Below, piece after piece: positions 29,050 through 35,325 of a DNA stretch of 64,000 nucleotides. This stretch comes from Prinia subflava (taxonomy: Eukaryota; Chordata; Aves; Passeriformes; Cisticolidae). The stretch spans positions 24,383,287 to 24,447,286 of the forward strand of contig NC_086283.1 in NCBI RefSeq assembly GCF_021018805.1. Direction: 5' to 3'. Within the stretch, counting starts at the first letter, position 1; the number at the start of each line of letters is the position of its first letter. The position numbers were made by a program, and so were the translations under genes. The notes beneath the pieces were generated by a model that ran no database searches, had not been told where the DNA came from, and was given only the letters and a program-made list of their open reading frames with translations.

Positions 29050-31646
29050 CCTAGGACTAATTTTAGCATTTTTATTTGTCATGCTCTCAGACTTAGAGCT
29101 ATTGCAAAGAAATCGAGGTGTCACTTTGTTCTGTAGGAGACTGTTAGCCATGTTGAATGCCTGTAATATCTCTGGGGGCATCCTCTAGTCTTTTGCTGGT
29201 GTGAGGTCATGAGGATTTCAGTCGGAGTTTTGCCTGCATAAGTCCTAGGCAGTGTTTTACTGCTCACAGGAGGAATTGCCAGTCTTTTTCTGTGCTTTGT
29301 TGTTATTTTCAGGTAGAACAGGTCTTACTCAGGCTTGTATTGGTTGTGAGAGGAAAGTAGAAATTCCTGTGCAGCATTGCTTTGTGGCTGTGTGAGTCCT
29401 GTTTCAGCCAGATAGTTTCAGAGCAATTCTGTTTTACTTGTAGTCCATGGAGTCAAAATCCCAGTAAAATCACCAGGTACTCCAGAAGGCATCAGTAGTG
29501 GTGCAGCTACATTGTACTTAATGTATAGCAAAATAAAGACTTGGGAGTGGATCCTGTTTTATAAGATGCTGATGTACATATTAACCTGATTCTGAAGACA
29601 GAATGGACAGGCCGATCTCAAGGTGGTTTTAATGTGTTGTGGTTTTTTGTTTTTTTTTCACTGTAGATATCCCAGTTATCAGTAGATGAACTGAGTAGCA
29701 GCATGTTTGTTTCACAGATGTAGAATTTCCCAACAGAACAGTAAGTTCTTTTTTGGTATTTCTCTTTATGGTAAATTGATTTGGGCAATCGTGGGTACTG
29801 CATCCCCTAAACACGGGGCTGGCTCAGGGAGAGGGACTGAGCCCATGGAACCCCAATTGGCTTCATGCTCTGCTGACTCAACAGGAATTCAGCAGCTGCA
29901 GCACAGACATGGACCAGCCCTGTGGTTTGTAACAAGTTTCCTGTGTCTCAAGTACCTGTGTTGCGGTATTTACAGCCTCCCTGTGCATCCTCCTAGTCCC
30001 ATGGCTCTGTTTACAGGTTGCTCTTGCTCTGCACAGTTCCCAGCTGCCTGCAGATGCCTCAGGGATTTGCAGTGTTGATGGCAAAGACTGCTCTGGTAAT
30101 GAGTCAGCTGAAAAGGTGTAACTTCTCTTCTGCTGTTAGTGACATATTTCCTTTCGTGAGGTCAACAGCAGCTGCTGTGCATCTGCAAGGCTAGCTTGGT
30201 CTGGGCAGAGCTCTGCTGGTCAGCTGCACAGAGGGCCTGGCTCATGGGGGGTTGAAGACCAGAATGAATGTCATAAGCAACATAGCTTTCACCCCACCTG
30301 CAGATCCTGGGCTTCCCTAAGATGATAGTTTCCTCTGAGGGGAACGATGGAGGAATTTGTTCTTGGACTTAGTACTATTTCACAGTCATAGCAGCAGTGT
30401 CATTTTTTCACTGCTTTTCTTTGTGAGTTTTAGCTGATGTTCATGAGCTAAAATCTCTAGGTAGTTTCAGTTCTTGACTGTTTTTTTACCCCAAGAGAAC
30501 AAAGAGCAGTTCAGCTAATTCAACAAGAGGTCACCAGATTTTCTCAAAGCAGTCATTTAGTATATGCAGATATGCAACCCATTTCTTCCTTAGGTCACAT
30601 ATTACAGGCAAGTCCTTAAATGCTGGAAATTAATTTGGCAAGCAGTTCTGTAATGATATCTATTAGCAATCAACAGAAGCTACTTTTTCAGTGGTGGTCC
30701 TTATCTCTGCTGACCTTAATTAAATACCATATGTATACATGACCTGTTAACTGTGGCTGTGGACCCTGTTCATGAGGGGTGACACCAAGCTTATCCACAT
30801 TAGTGAAAATGTTCAGCTTAGACTGTAGGGCTGTTCCAAATGGCAGACAGACATGACACCTTTCCATAACATGTGTAAACCAGCCTGTTCCACCCAATAT
30901 GGGATCATTTGATTGGAAGAGCTTCATCTTGAAGTCTTCAAGATTGTTTTCAGCATTTTTTCAGGAGACTTTCCCTGAGTAGGACTTCGGTAACTGAAAC
31001 ACTCGCTGCCCTGACAGATGTATTTTCTTGTCCTCCTTGGCTGAGGTAGTCCTGGTAGCTAGGCTGATTGGTTTAGGTCTGCAGAAGATAAGTTATTGGG
31101 TCCTTCGGTGGGGGATTTTTGTGAGTACATCACAAAGAGACAGTTTTCTCCCAGAAGAGGATCCCCTGAGCACAAGGTTTCTGTGTCTGTGTTTTATCTT
31201 GGGGCTCAGTTTGCCTTTGGCTTGTGACTCCTTAGGATCAAATTTAATGTGACTGTCTGAAGGAAACAAGAGCTAACAAAGATCAGGACTTCCTTTGGCC
31301 CTCTCCTTAGCCACCCTCTACTTGGCATCCCATCCAAAAATCAAGACTATTATTTGTCCACCTCCCTCTTTCACTCTTTGTCCTGTCATTGTGTGTGAAG
31401 TCCATGGGAAAGAGCAAGTCGTAAGTGCAGATTTAAGAGGACGCCAAGTATGTTTTTGGCAATTTCTCCCTACATCAGAAAAATAATGGAATAAAATGTC
31501 TGCAACACACTAGTGACAACCTCTTGGGCAACACATTGAGAATGTAAATATGTTATAATGACTTTTAAAATATGGATGTATTAACTTCTCACTATTTCTT
31601 TGTTGTTTTTTTCTTTCCCCTGCAGCAGACCGTGTTGAAATTCTGA
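6091..31646 (+). CDS. MBNL3: MBNL3, spliced coding region (3' eight exons)
   Basis: Muscleblind-like proteins bind YGCY motifs in pre-mRNA and mRNA through CCCH zinc fingers, and control alternative splicing, mRNA localisation and stability. Joining 6091-6255, 14171-14371, 15884-16120, 18389-18442, 23606-23756, 25999-26034, 28102-28196 and 31626-31646 gives one open frame of 319 residues plus stop, with all phases agreeing. Visible parts are most of zinc finger 2, a Pro/Ser/Thr-rich linker, fingers 3 and 4 (CX7CX6CX3H and CX7CX4CX3H), a KRPL...KRPAL bipartite nuclear signal, and a Ser/Thr/Ala-rich tail ending LKF. Human MBNL3 also ends LKF, whereas MBNL1 and MBNL2 end differently. The adjacent RAP2C supports the MBNL3 assignment. 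Finger 1 is off the left edge. The 54-, 36- and 95-nt exons correspond in size and sequence to alternatively spliced exons of MBNL1. Confidence 0.93.
6256..14170 (+). other. MBNL3: MBNL3 intron (7.9 kb)
   Basis: The intron runs between the zinc-finger 2 exon and the linker exon. All reading frames found are short and unrelated to known families. An A/C-rich low-complexity tract lies at about 8575-8630. The 3' end is pyrimidine-rich (TTTTTCCTCTTTCTGTACGCAG). I see no repeat family, RNA gene or second gene in it. Confidence 0.8.
14171..14371 (+). CDS. MBNL3: MBNL3 coding exon: proline-rich linker
   Basis: The exon has 201 nt (67 codons, phase 0 at both ends) and encodes the flexible linker between zinc-finger pairs 1/2 and 3/4. 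The translation has [20 protein letters not shown], then [20 protein letters not shown], and ends [10 protein letters not shown] just before finger 3. The [14 protein letters not shown] stretch matches the MBNL3 paralogue better than MBNL1 as I recall them. The acceptor is GTACGCAG at 14163-14170 and the donor is GAG|GTATTT. In the family this linker sets the spacing of the two RNA-binding modules and contributes to splicing activity. Confidence 0.95.
14372..15883 (+). other. MBNL3: MBNL3 intron (1.5 kb)
   Basis: This intron lies between the linker exon and the zinc-finger 3/4 exon. It holds a short A/C tract near 14641-14660 and the 94-bp CR1-derived segment described separately. Its acceptor is CTTTCTTTTAAG at 15872-15883. 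Nothing else was recognised. Confidence 0.85.
15092..15185 (+). repeat. 94-bp CR1-derived segment, copy A
   Basis: The sequence matches an internal part of the 3' end of avian CR1 (the GCAATGGGCACAAA...ATTTAAACATAAGG region). It is 92/94 identical to 16846-16939, by direct base comparison. CR1 similarity stops at both edges: the flanks do not continue into the CR1 consensus, whereas copy B continues on both sides. It therefore looks like a duplicate of the middle of copy B rather than an independent LINE insertion. Confidence 0.8.
15884..16120 (+). CDS. MBNL3: MBNL3 coding exon: zinc fingers 3 and 4
   Basis: The exon has 237 nt (79 codons, phase 0 at both ends). Finger 3 is [20 protein letters not shown] (CX7CX6CX3H). 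Finger 4 is [18 protein letters not shown] (CX7CX4CX3H). All eight zinc ligands are present. The fingers are followed by [18 protein letters not shown] and an alanine run (TAAAAM). This tandem module recognises YGCY RNA. The acceptor is TTTTAAG|GTT and the donor is ATG|GTAAGT. The exon sits between two near-identical 94-bp direct repeats (15092-15185 and 16846-16939). Confidence 0.97.
16825..17094 (+). mobile_element. CR1 LINE 3'-end fragment, degenerate (contains copy B)
   Basis: This is a 5'-truncated CR1 fragment in plus orientation. It can be followed from a GGTGCCCAATG/GGGCACAAA block through CAACAGG, a degenerate middle, GCTACTGTAGTTGACTCTGC and TTTGAGCAGGG, to AGAGGTTCCTTCCATCTCTTCCATGATT, which corresponds to the usual CR1 3' terminus. 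The part after 16940 is clearly diverged with small deletions, so the insertion is old. Positions 16846-16939 are nearly identical to 15092-15185. CR1 ends of this kind are typical of bird genomes and carry no functional ORF here. Confidence 0.85.
17805..17880. repeat. possible ancient amniote interspersed repeat
   Basis: The segment with GACCCAATCCTGCAGTTACTTGATG and TAGTAGCTTTACTCAC resembles the old 'gatcctgca...agtagtcccattgac...actcac' repeat seen widely in reptile and bird DNA. The resemblance is recalled, not computed, and the element is too diverged to name. Confidence 0.3.
18274..18381 (+). promoter_or_regulatory. MBNL3: intronic splicing element: YGCY cluster upstream of 54-nt exon
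   Basis: Ten YGCY tetramers (CGCC, TGCT, TGCC, CGCT) fall within 108 nt immediately upstream of the exon, ending in CTCGCTGCCTGCTAATTAAG at the splice site. YGCY is the binding motif of MBNL proteins themselves. In MBNL1 and MBNL2, MBNL binding at the equivalent place represses the homologous 54-nt exon. The CTCTCTCTT run at 18292-18300 could also bind PTB. The regulatory role is inferred from motif content and family knowledge. Confidence 0.7.
18389..18442 (+). CDS. MBNL3: MBNL3 54-nt alternative exon (nuclear localisation)
   Basis: Exactly 54 nt (18 codons, phase 0 at both ends) encode [18 protein letters not shown]. The exon is the counterpart of MBNL1 exon 5, whose SLKRPLEATFDL supplies half of a bipartite nuclear signal. 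The second half, KRPAL, is in the next exon. The donor CTG|GTACTT is weak and the acceptor TAATTAAG has little pyrimidine next to it, which fits regulated inclusion. Skipping keeps the frame (AAAAM joins ALPPG). As I recall, the common human MBNL3 protein lacks this segment, so its retention here is informative. Whether it is used in mRNA cannot be seen from DNA. Confidence 0.85.
18443..23605 (+). other. MBNL3: MBNL3 intron (5.2 kb)
   Basis: The intron runs between the 54-nt exon and the KRPAL exon. It holds a possible ancient repeat with a perfect cAMP-response-element palindrome near 22508-22521. Otherwise no repeats, RNA genes or protein-like frames were recognised. It ends CTCCCTTATCCACAG. 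Confidence 0.8.
22470..22560. repeat. possible ancient repeat carrying a CRE palindrome
   Basis: The segment CCTGATTCTGCATGACTTCC...ATTTCATTGACGTCAATGGG resembles the old repeat family with 'cattgacttcaatggg' common in reptile and bird DNA. A single T-to-G difference from that motif would create the perfect 14-bp palindrome CATTGACGTCAATG at 22508-22521, which contains TGACGTCA. The family assignment is recalled and unverified; the palindrome is directly visible. Confidence 0.35.
23606..23756 (+). CDS. MBNL3: MBNL3 coding exon: second NLS half and [12 protein letters not shown] region
   Basis: The exon has 151 nt, entering in phase 0 and leaving one base into a codon. It encodes [18 protein letters not shown], then [20 protein letters not shown] and [12 protein letters not shown]. 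The PGALQ.LPKR.ALEK and VFNPSVFH features are MBNL3-like (human has PGTLQLIPKRSALEK and VFNPTVFH). KRPAL is the second basic cluster of the bipartite nuclear signal formed with the 54-nt exon. The acceptor is ATCCACAG|GCC and the donor is ACAG|GTAAGT, a strong site. Confidence 0.95.
23757..25998 (+). other. MBNL3: MBNL3 intron (2.2 kb)
   Basis: The intron lies between the KRPAL exon and the 36-nt exon. No repeat, RNA gene or protein-like frame was recognised; open frames near 25010-25508 look like chance. It ends CATGGTGTGCAG with a poor polypyrimidine tract, in keeping with an alternative exon. Confidence 0.8.
25999..26034 (+). CDS. MBNL3: MBNL3 36-nt alternative exon
   Basis: Exactly 36 nt (phase 1 in, phase 1 out) encode [12 protein letters not shown] with the flanking split codons. 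It is the counterpart of MBNL1 exon 7, which has 36 nt and a LCMTP.TSV sequence. In MBNL1 that exon is alternatively spliced and promotes self-association. Human MBNL3 has PILCMAPASNI at this place. The acceptor is GTGTGCAG and the donor is GTTG|GTAGGT. Skipping preserves the frame, because ACA-G joins TG-CCC to give Val. Confidence 0.92.
26035..28101 (+). other. MBNL3: MBNL3 intron (2.1 kb), GC-rich in its middle
   Basis: The middle part (about 26820-27740) is relatively GC-rich with a pyrimidine-only stretch near 27355-27395. This gives long chance frames on both strands. The last 200 nt are rich in YGCY motifs and pyrimidines. The acceptor CCCTTCCGAAAG at 28090-28101 is unusual, with AAAG at the junction. 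No repeat family was recognised. Confidence 0.8.
27905..28020 (+). promoter_or_regulatory. MBNL3: YGCY-rich intronic tract upstream of 95-nt exon
   Basis: At least eight YGCY tetramers (CGCT, TGCT, TGCT, CGCC, TGCT, TGCC, CGCC, TGCC) lie about 80-200 nt before the 95-nt exon, preceded by TTCTCTCTTG, which could bind PTB. By analogy with MBNL1 and MBNL2 autoregulation this may let MBNL proteins control inclusion of the exon. The function is inferred from motifs only. Confidence 0.45.
28102..28196 (+). CDS. MBNL3: MBNL3 95-nt exon (frame-determining)
   Basis: Exactly 95 nt (phase 1 in, phase 0 out) encode [20 protein letters not shown] and [12 protein letters not shown]. Human MBNL3 has a nearly identical [20 protein letters not shown] segment. 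The MBNL1 equivalent is its 95-nt exon 8. Because 95 is not a multiple of three, skipping shifts the frame of the last exon (see 31628-31786). The donor is CAG|GTTTGG, which departs from consensus, and the acceptor CCGAAAG has weak pyrimidine content. Both suggest regulated use. Confidence 0.93.
28235..28510. other. intronic CpG-rich patch with GT microsatellite
   Basis: This is a compact GC- and CpG-rich block starting about 40 nt after the 95-nt exon, with a (GT/GC)n microsatellite at about 28321-28350. The surrounding intron is AT-rich. It may be a small orphan CpG island or a local GC-rich splicing or pausing element. No gene start can be supported. Confidence 0.5.
29011..29038. repeat. 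poly(T) run, 28 nt
   Basis: This is an uninterrupted run of 28 T in the last MBNL3 intron, followed by AAATTTTTTCTCC. It could be an expanded homopolymer or the tail of a reverse-oriented retrocopy, but no retrotransposon body is recognisable beside it. Confidence 0.9.
31626..31646 (+). CDS. MBNL3: MBNL3 terminal coding segment (QTVLKF, stop)
   Basis: In phase 0 after the 95-nt exon the last exon reads Q-T-V-L-K-F-stop (TGA at 31644-31646). The ending LKF equals the human MBNL3 C-terminus (GNQLKF), which fixes both paralogue and frame. The acceptor is a tandem CAGCAG (31623-31628). Use of the second CAG starts the exon at 31629 and omits one Gln. The rest of the exon is 3' UTR in this frame but open in another frame (next entry). 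Confidence 0.9.
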   Translation, partial: QTVLKF

Positions 31647-31786
31647 ACAGTAAAATTATGGAGCACCAGGACTTTGTGGTGGGAAGCTGCGCATGGCCTT
31701 TCTGTATATATTCCCCTCTTCCCTCTATCATTCTCTACCACCTCTACAGTAAGCCTGTTGCAGCCTACATGTTAACCAAAAACTGA
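31628..31786 (+). CDS. MBNL3: MBNL3 alternative C-terminal tail (second frame of last exon)
   Basis: If the 95-nt exon is skipped, the phase-1 end of the 36-nt exon (or of 23756) joins this exon in a different frame. That frame stays open for 52 codons, from Asp at 31628-31630 to TGA at 31784-31786. The tail begins [18 protein letters not shown] and ends VAAYMLTKN. It has a hydrophobic, aromatic middle (SCAWPFCIYS, SIILYHLYS). The frame is read directly from the sequence. Exon skipping is inferred from the MBNL1 95-nt exon and from weak splice sites. I do not recognise the tail as a named domain. Confidence 0.55.
   Translation, partial: DRVEILNSKIMEHQDFVVGSCAWPFCIYSPLPSIILYHLYSKPVAAYMLTKN
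31703..31710 (+). promoter_or_regulatory. Pumilio-type motif TGTATATA
   Basis: TGTATATA fits the PUF consensus TGTANATA. Others in the same 3' UTR are TGTAAATA at 35553-35560 and TGTACATA at 36536-36543. Such sites usually reduce mRNA stability or translation. Binding is inferred. Confidence 0.4.
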
Positions 31787-32415
31787 TCAATGGGAATGTC
31801 AAAAAAAGAAAAAGAAAAAAAAAAGCACTATAGAAACAATTAACAAACAGCGCTCTGTTATATGAGATATACAAGTAGGAAACTATAATAGACTTTTATA
31901 ACACATTACTTTAACACACTTAATCATTTTATGACTACCATCATGATAAGTGCATCTGCACAGCGGACTGTTGGTTTACTGTATACTATCGATGGATAAA
32001 TGTTTGTCTTGTTTTTAAAGTGTTATCTTACTGTTTTGTTTACATCATAGTCTATTGATTTGTTTTAAAGTGTACATCATTATCAAGTATACTCAATACC
32101 ATTTTTTCATTATTGTTATGTCTTAAGTTTTTCATATACTGTAGGTTTTATGGGGTTTTGTTTGTTTTTTACTAAAAATGTTATTGTGGGAAACAGGAAT
32201 TATGTGCTTGAAAAACACGACACAGAATGTTCTGCCCTTTGCTGGATTTTGCTGTTAATGTCAGCTAAAGTTGCTTATGTTAAATGCTCCTTTTATCATT
32301 TAAAACTTGCCTTCAGATAGTCTCCAAATTTTTAGTACAAGTGATGTGAAAGGACAGCTATCATTTTAGTCCAGTTCAGAGTTCTTTCAATACAATAAGC
32401 TGATTCTGGAAACTT

Positions 32416-32479
32416 TAAAACAAAAAACTAACAAAAAACCCCACACACAACAACAAAAAAAACAAAGCCACAAAAGCCC
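32416..32479. repeat. A/C-only low-complexity tract in 3' UTR
   Basis: The tract is almost purely A and C, with patterns such as ACAAAAAACCCC and CACACACAACAAC. It is one of several strand-asymmetric A/C (or G/T) tracts in the window. Confidence 0.8.
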
Positions 32480-33102
32480 AGGCTCAGTAAGGGGATAGGA
32501 ACAATTTGCTTAGATAGGGGTAAGCATCAAGGGATTTCTGCAGCTCTGTTGTCCATTGAAGTGCATTCTCAGCTGCAAACGGCGCACAGTCTCTCTCGCT
32601 GTTATCATGGTGCAGTCAAAACAAGCAACAAAAAGATGGTGGTGGAGTGAGACAGCTTTGGTTGGGCAAAAGCTCACTGCATTGGAGAGGAGCAGGTGCC
32701 AGCCGTTGGCTGGGAAGGGTCCAGGGCTGTGGCTCAGCCCAGGCTGGGTAGCACTGAGCCCTAGGGCTTGTCTCCACCCAGCATGCTGAAACATTTTGGC
32801 CTGAAATCTTACATGTGTCTCTTGTTGAAATTTTGTCAGCATGCCCCATTTATTTAATTACCATTTTCTATAAGTGGGTGATTTGCACCCCCCCGCACCC
32901 CGTGATCTCTGGCCCTGTAAAGCAAACACAGTAGTAACAAAGCAGCAAAAAGCTCATCATAAGCTTTCAGCTGTAGATAAATATTTGTCTTAATGGAGTT
33001 CCTGTTGGTCAGTGGATTTATTTTGGCACCTTCTACTTGATCAAGAGCAATGTTTGCTGCACAACAAGGGCTAGTTCTCAATACCTCCTTTTCATATGCA
33101 CA

Positions 33103-33108
33103 AATAAA
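33103..33108 (+). terminator. MBNL3: possible proximal polyadenylation signal of MBNL3
   Basis: AATAAA lies 1.46 kb after the stop. Cleavage here would give a much shorter 3' UTR. The downstream region lacks a strong GT-rich element, so use is uncertain. Confidence 0.3.
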
Positions 33109-34833
33109 ACTATTTCAGCCCGTGCACCCTGGACAGCCCTGTCTGTCGTTATGCTATGTTGCTGAACAATCTGGCTGCAGAAATGCATTTTGGTTGAGGA
33201 TATCTCCAAATTCATCCTTGTCATAGCTCTACAGTATCATTGGCATTATGGAAGAGATGGATTTGCTGCTGTAAATCCCCAAACTCTGTACAAGGAGAAT
33301 CAAGCAGGAGGCCAGCTCATAGTGTCTGGAGGGGTGACCACCCTGAGCTCAGAGTGGTCCTGTAGAGTGCCAAATTCAGGCAACCAGATTTTCTTCTCTT
33401 TTCCCGGTTCCTTGCCCTTGGTTAGATTTTCCCTGCCCCCTGTCCTGCAGTATGAGCACGGACAGTTTTCTGGATGTGTATCTCCATGGGCCATGAGTGA
33501 TGGAGGCACACCTGAGGCACAGCCTGTGTGCCCCAGGGCGGGCTCTGACCATCTGCCCGTGGACACTCACTCACAGCATGAACCTTTGAGGATCCCAGCT
33601 CAAGAAGGCCTTGAGGAATCTTTTTGTTCAATTCAGCAGACTTTGAACCAAACCCTAATAGAAAGATGGAAAAACATCCCCCCAAGACCTCCTTTATGGA
33701 CCCTGAGTTTTGACAGTCGCTTGTGTCCATGGATGTTCCCCAGCCATCTGAGCTCACAAGCAGTTGGGGTGGCCTGAAATCAGTGACTCTCATTTGTATT
33801 GGCGACCACATACCTGTTCTTTTCACCACTGTGTTTCTGTTTCCCAAAACCATAACATTGTTAGTGGAAAAAGTGGATTTGAGTACTTCCTGTTTGAAAT
33901 TATTTGTGTATCAAAAATGGGTTTTGCACAACCTGTGCCAGTGCCTCAACAAAGAACAGAGCTGATCTTCTTAAGCCAGAAAGGATGCATTCAAGCTTGT
34001 ATGGCTTTGAGTTCAAGGAGGTTGAAATTTTTTCAGTGCTAAATGGATTTTTGTATATCTTGAAACTTTGATGTAACCTCCTATTTTATTTATCGACCTA
34101 AACATCTGGCATAGATGTGCATAGAATGTAAACCTAGAATACAGCTGTTTTCATGTCACATTTAAAGCACTGAAAAAAAAAAAGCATTTAAGGATTATTT
34201 TTTATTAAAGAGGTCCAATGAGGGATGTTCAGGGTAGTTATATTAGGTGCCACAACAGTTTTTATATTGCTGGCAAATTTAGAGTTAATTTGTAAATGAG
34301 TTTAAGGAAAGAAAAGCTTGAAGCACTAAACTTCACCAAATTCAAAACAATCTCGGCAAAAATGCCATTTTGAGGTAGCACTATTTAAACTAGTTGTGCA
34401 ATGACTTGCTCTAATTTTCTTTGTTCAAGAAAGAAAAGAAAAAAAAAAACAGTCGCCAGACTATAAATTTCCTAAATAGACTATTACAAAGTCACTGAGC
34501 TAGTTAGTGACTCTAAACAAATGTCATAAAAGCATGAATATCATCCTTTATTTGACAAGAGATGTATGTAAGTTTGTTTAAATCGATATAATTTTAGTGA
34601 CATTTTTATAAGCTTCCCACTTTCCATGAACCTATATTTTTTATTTATCCAAAGTTATTTCTCTTTGTCCATTTCTCTCAGCCTTATGCAAACAATATGC
34701 AAGAAATGCTGAAACTTGGATAAAACGGGTCATGCAGAGGGAAAATGAAAGCTGAGATTGATCATTTTCACAAAAAAAGGTTGTTAGTAGTTTCGATAAA
34801 AAGTACTACTACTAAACTGTAACATAAGCAGAC

Positions 34834-34857
34834 AATAAAAGAGGGATTTAAAATAAA
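34834..34857 (+). terminator. MBNL3: possible internal polyadenylation signals (two AATAAA)
   Basis: AATAAA occurs at 34834-34839 and 34852-34857 and is followed by T-rich sequence (TTATTTTTGTTAAATACAGTGTTTT). This could yield a 3.2-kb 3' UTR. It lies just upstream of the GC-rich island at 34985. Confidence 0.35.
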
Positions 34858-34984
34858 ATGGATTCATAAAACTATTAAGATTATTTTTGTTAAATACAGT
34901 GTTTTTAGTAATTTGGAACATAATTTCACAATCAGCCGTGTTTTTTAGTTGGAAATTTTTAGCTGATGATTTTTGACTGTGTAT

Positions 34985-35325
34985 TTTTGCATCGCAACAT
35001 TCTAGAAGCCGTTACCTCCCCGGGCAGACCGCGTGGGCCCATTCCCGAGCGCTCCAACGCGCTTCTCCTCCCGGCTGCCCCTCCTCGCTGCCCTGCTCTG
35101 TGCTCAGGTGCTCCCCAAGGGCAGCACGGCCAGGCTGGGGTCCCACTGCTCCTCCCACTGTCCCGCTGCAGCGGGAACCCTACGGAGCTGGCACCGGAGC
35201 TGGGCGCATGTTGGTGGCACAGGTGGCCGGAGCGGGACGCGCGCGTGCCGGCACTGTCCCTTGGCCTGGCTCGGGCTGGCACTGGCACATTAGGAGTAGC
35301 TCTAGGACACGGCGGGTACACACCG
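34985..35325. other. GC/CpG-rich island inside the AT-rich 3' UTR
   Basis: About 340 nt of GC- and CpG-rich sequence are bounded on both sides by AT-rich 3' UTR sequence. It contains a perfect 16-bp palindrome TCCCGCTGCAGCGGGA at 35161-35176. The open frames through it (up to 155 codons on plus, 139 on minus) have no family resemblance and follow from the lack of AT-rich stops. It could be an inserted segment, an orphan CpG island, or a structured RNA element. Confidence 0.6.

Larger units (their letters stand above)
28197..31625 (+). other. MBNL3: MBNL3 last intron (3.4 kb)
   Basis: The intron runs between the 95-nt exon and the terminal exon. It contains a GC-rich patch at its 5' end, a run of 28 T at 29011-29038, and otherwise plain sequence. 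I looked for a homologue of the extra MBNL1 C-terminal exon (IPIISAEHL...) and did not see one. The 3' end TTTTTTTCTTTCCCCTGCAG is a strong acceptor. Confidence 0.8.

Noticed and set aside
28972..29188. frame with a poly-Phe segment
   Set aside because: It is the translation of the 28-nt T run.
33190..33777. 195-codon plus-strand frame
   Set aside because: It falls inside the MBNL3 3' UTR, has no recognisable family, and has a competing minus-strand frame over the same bases.
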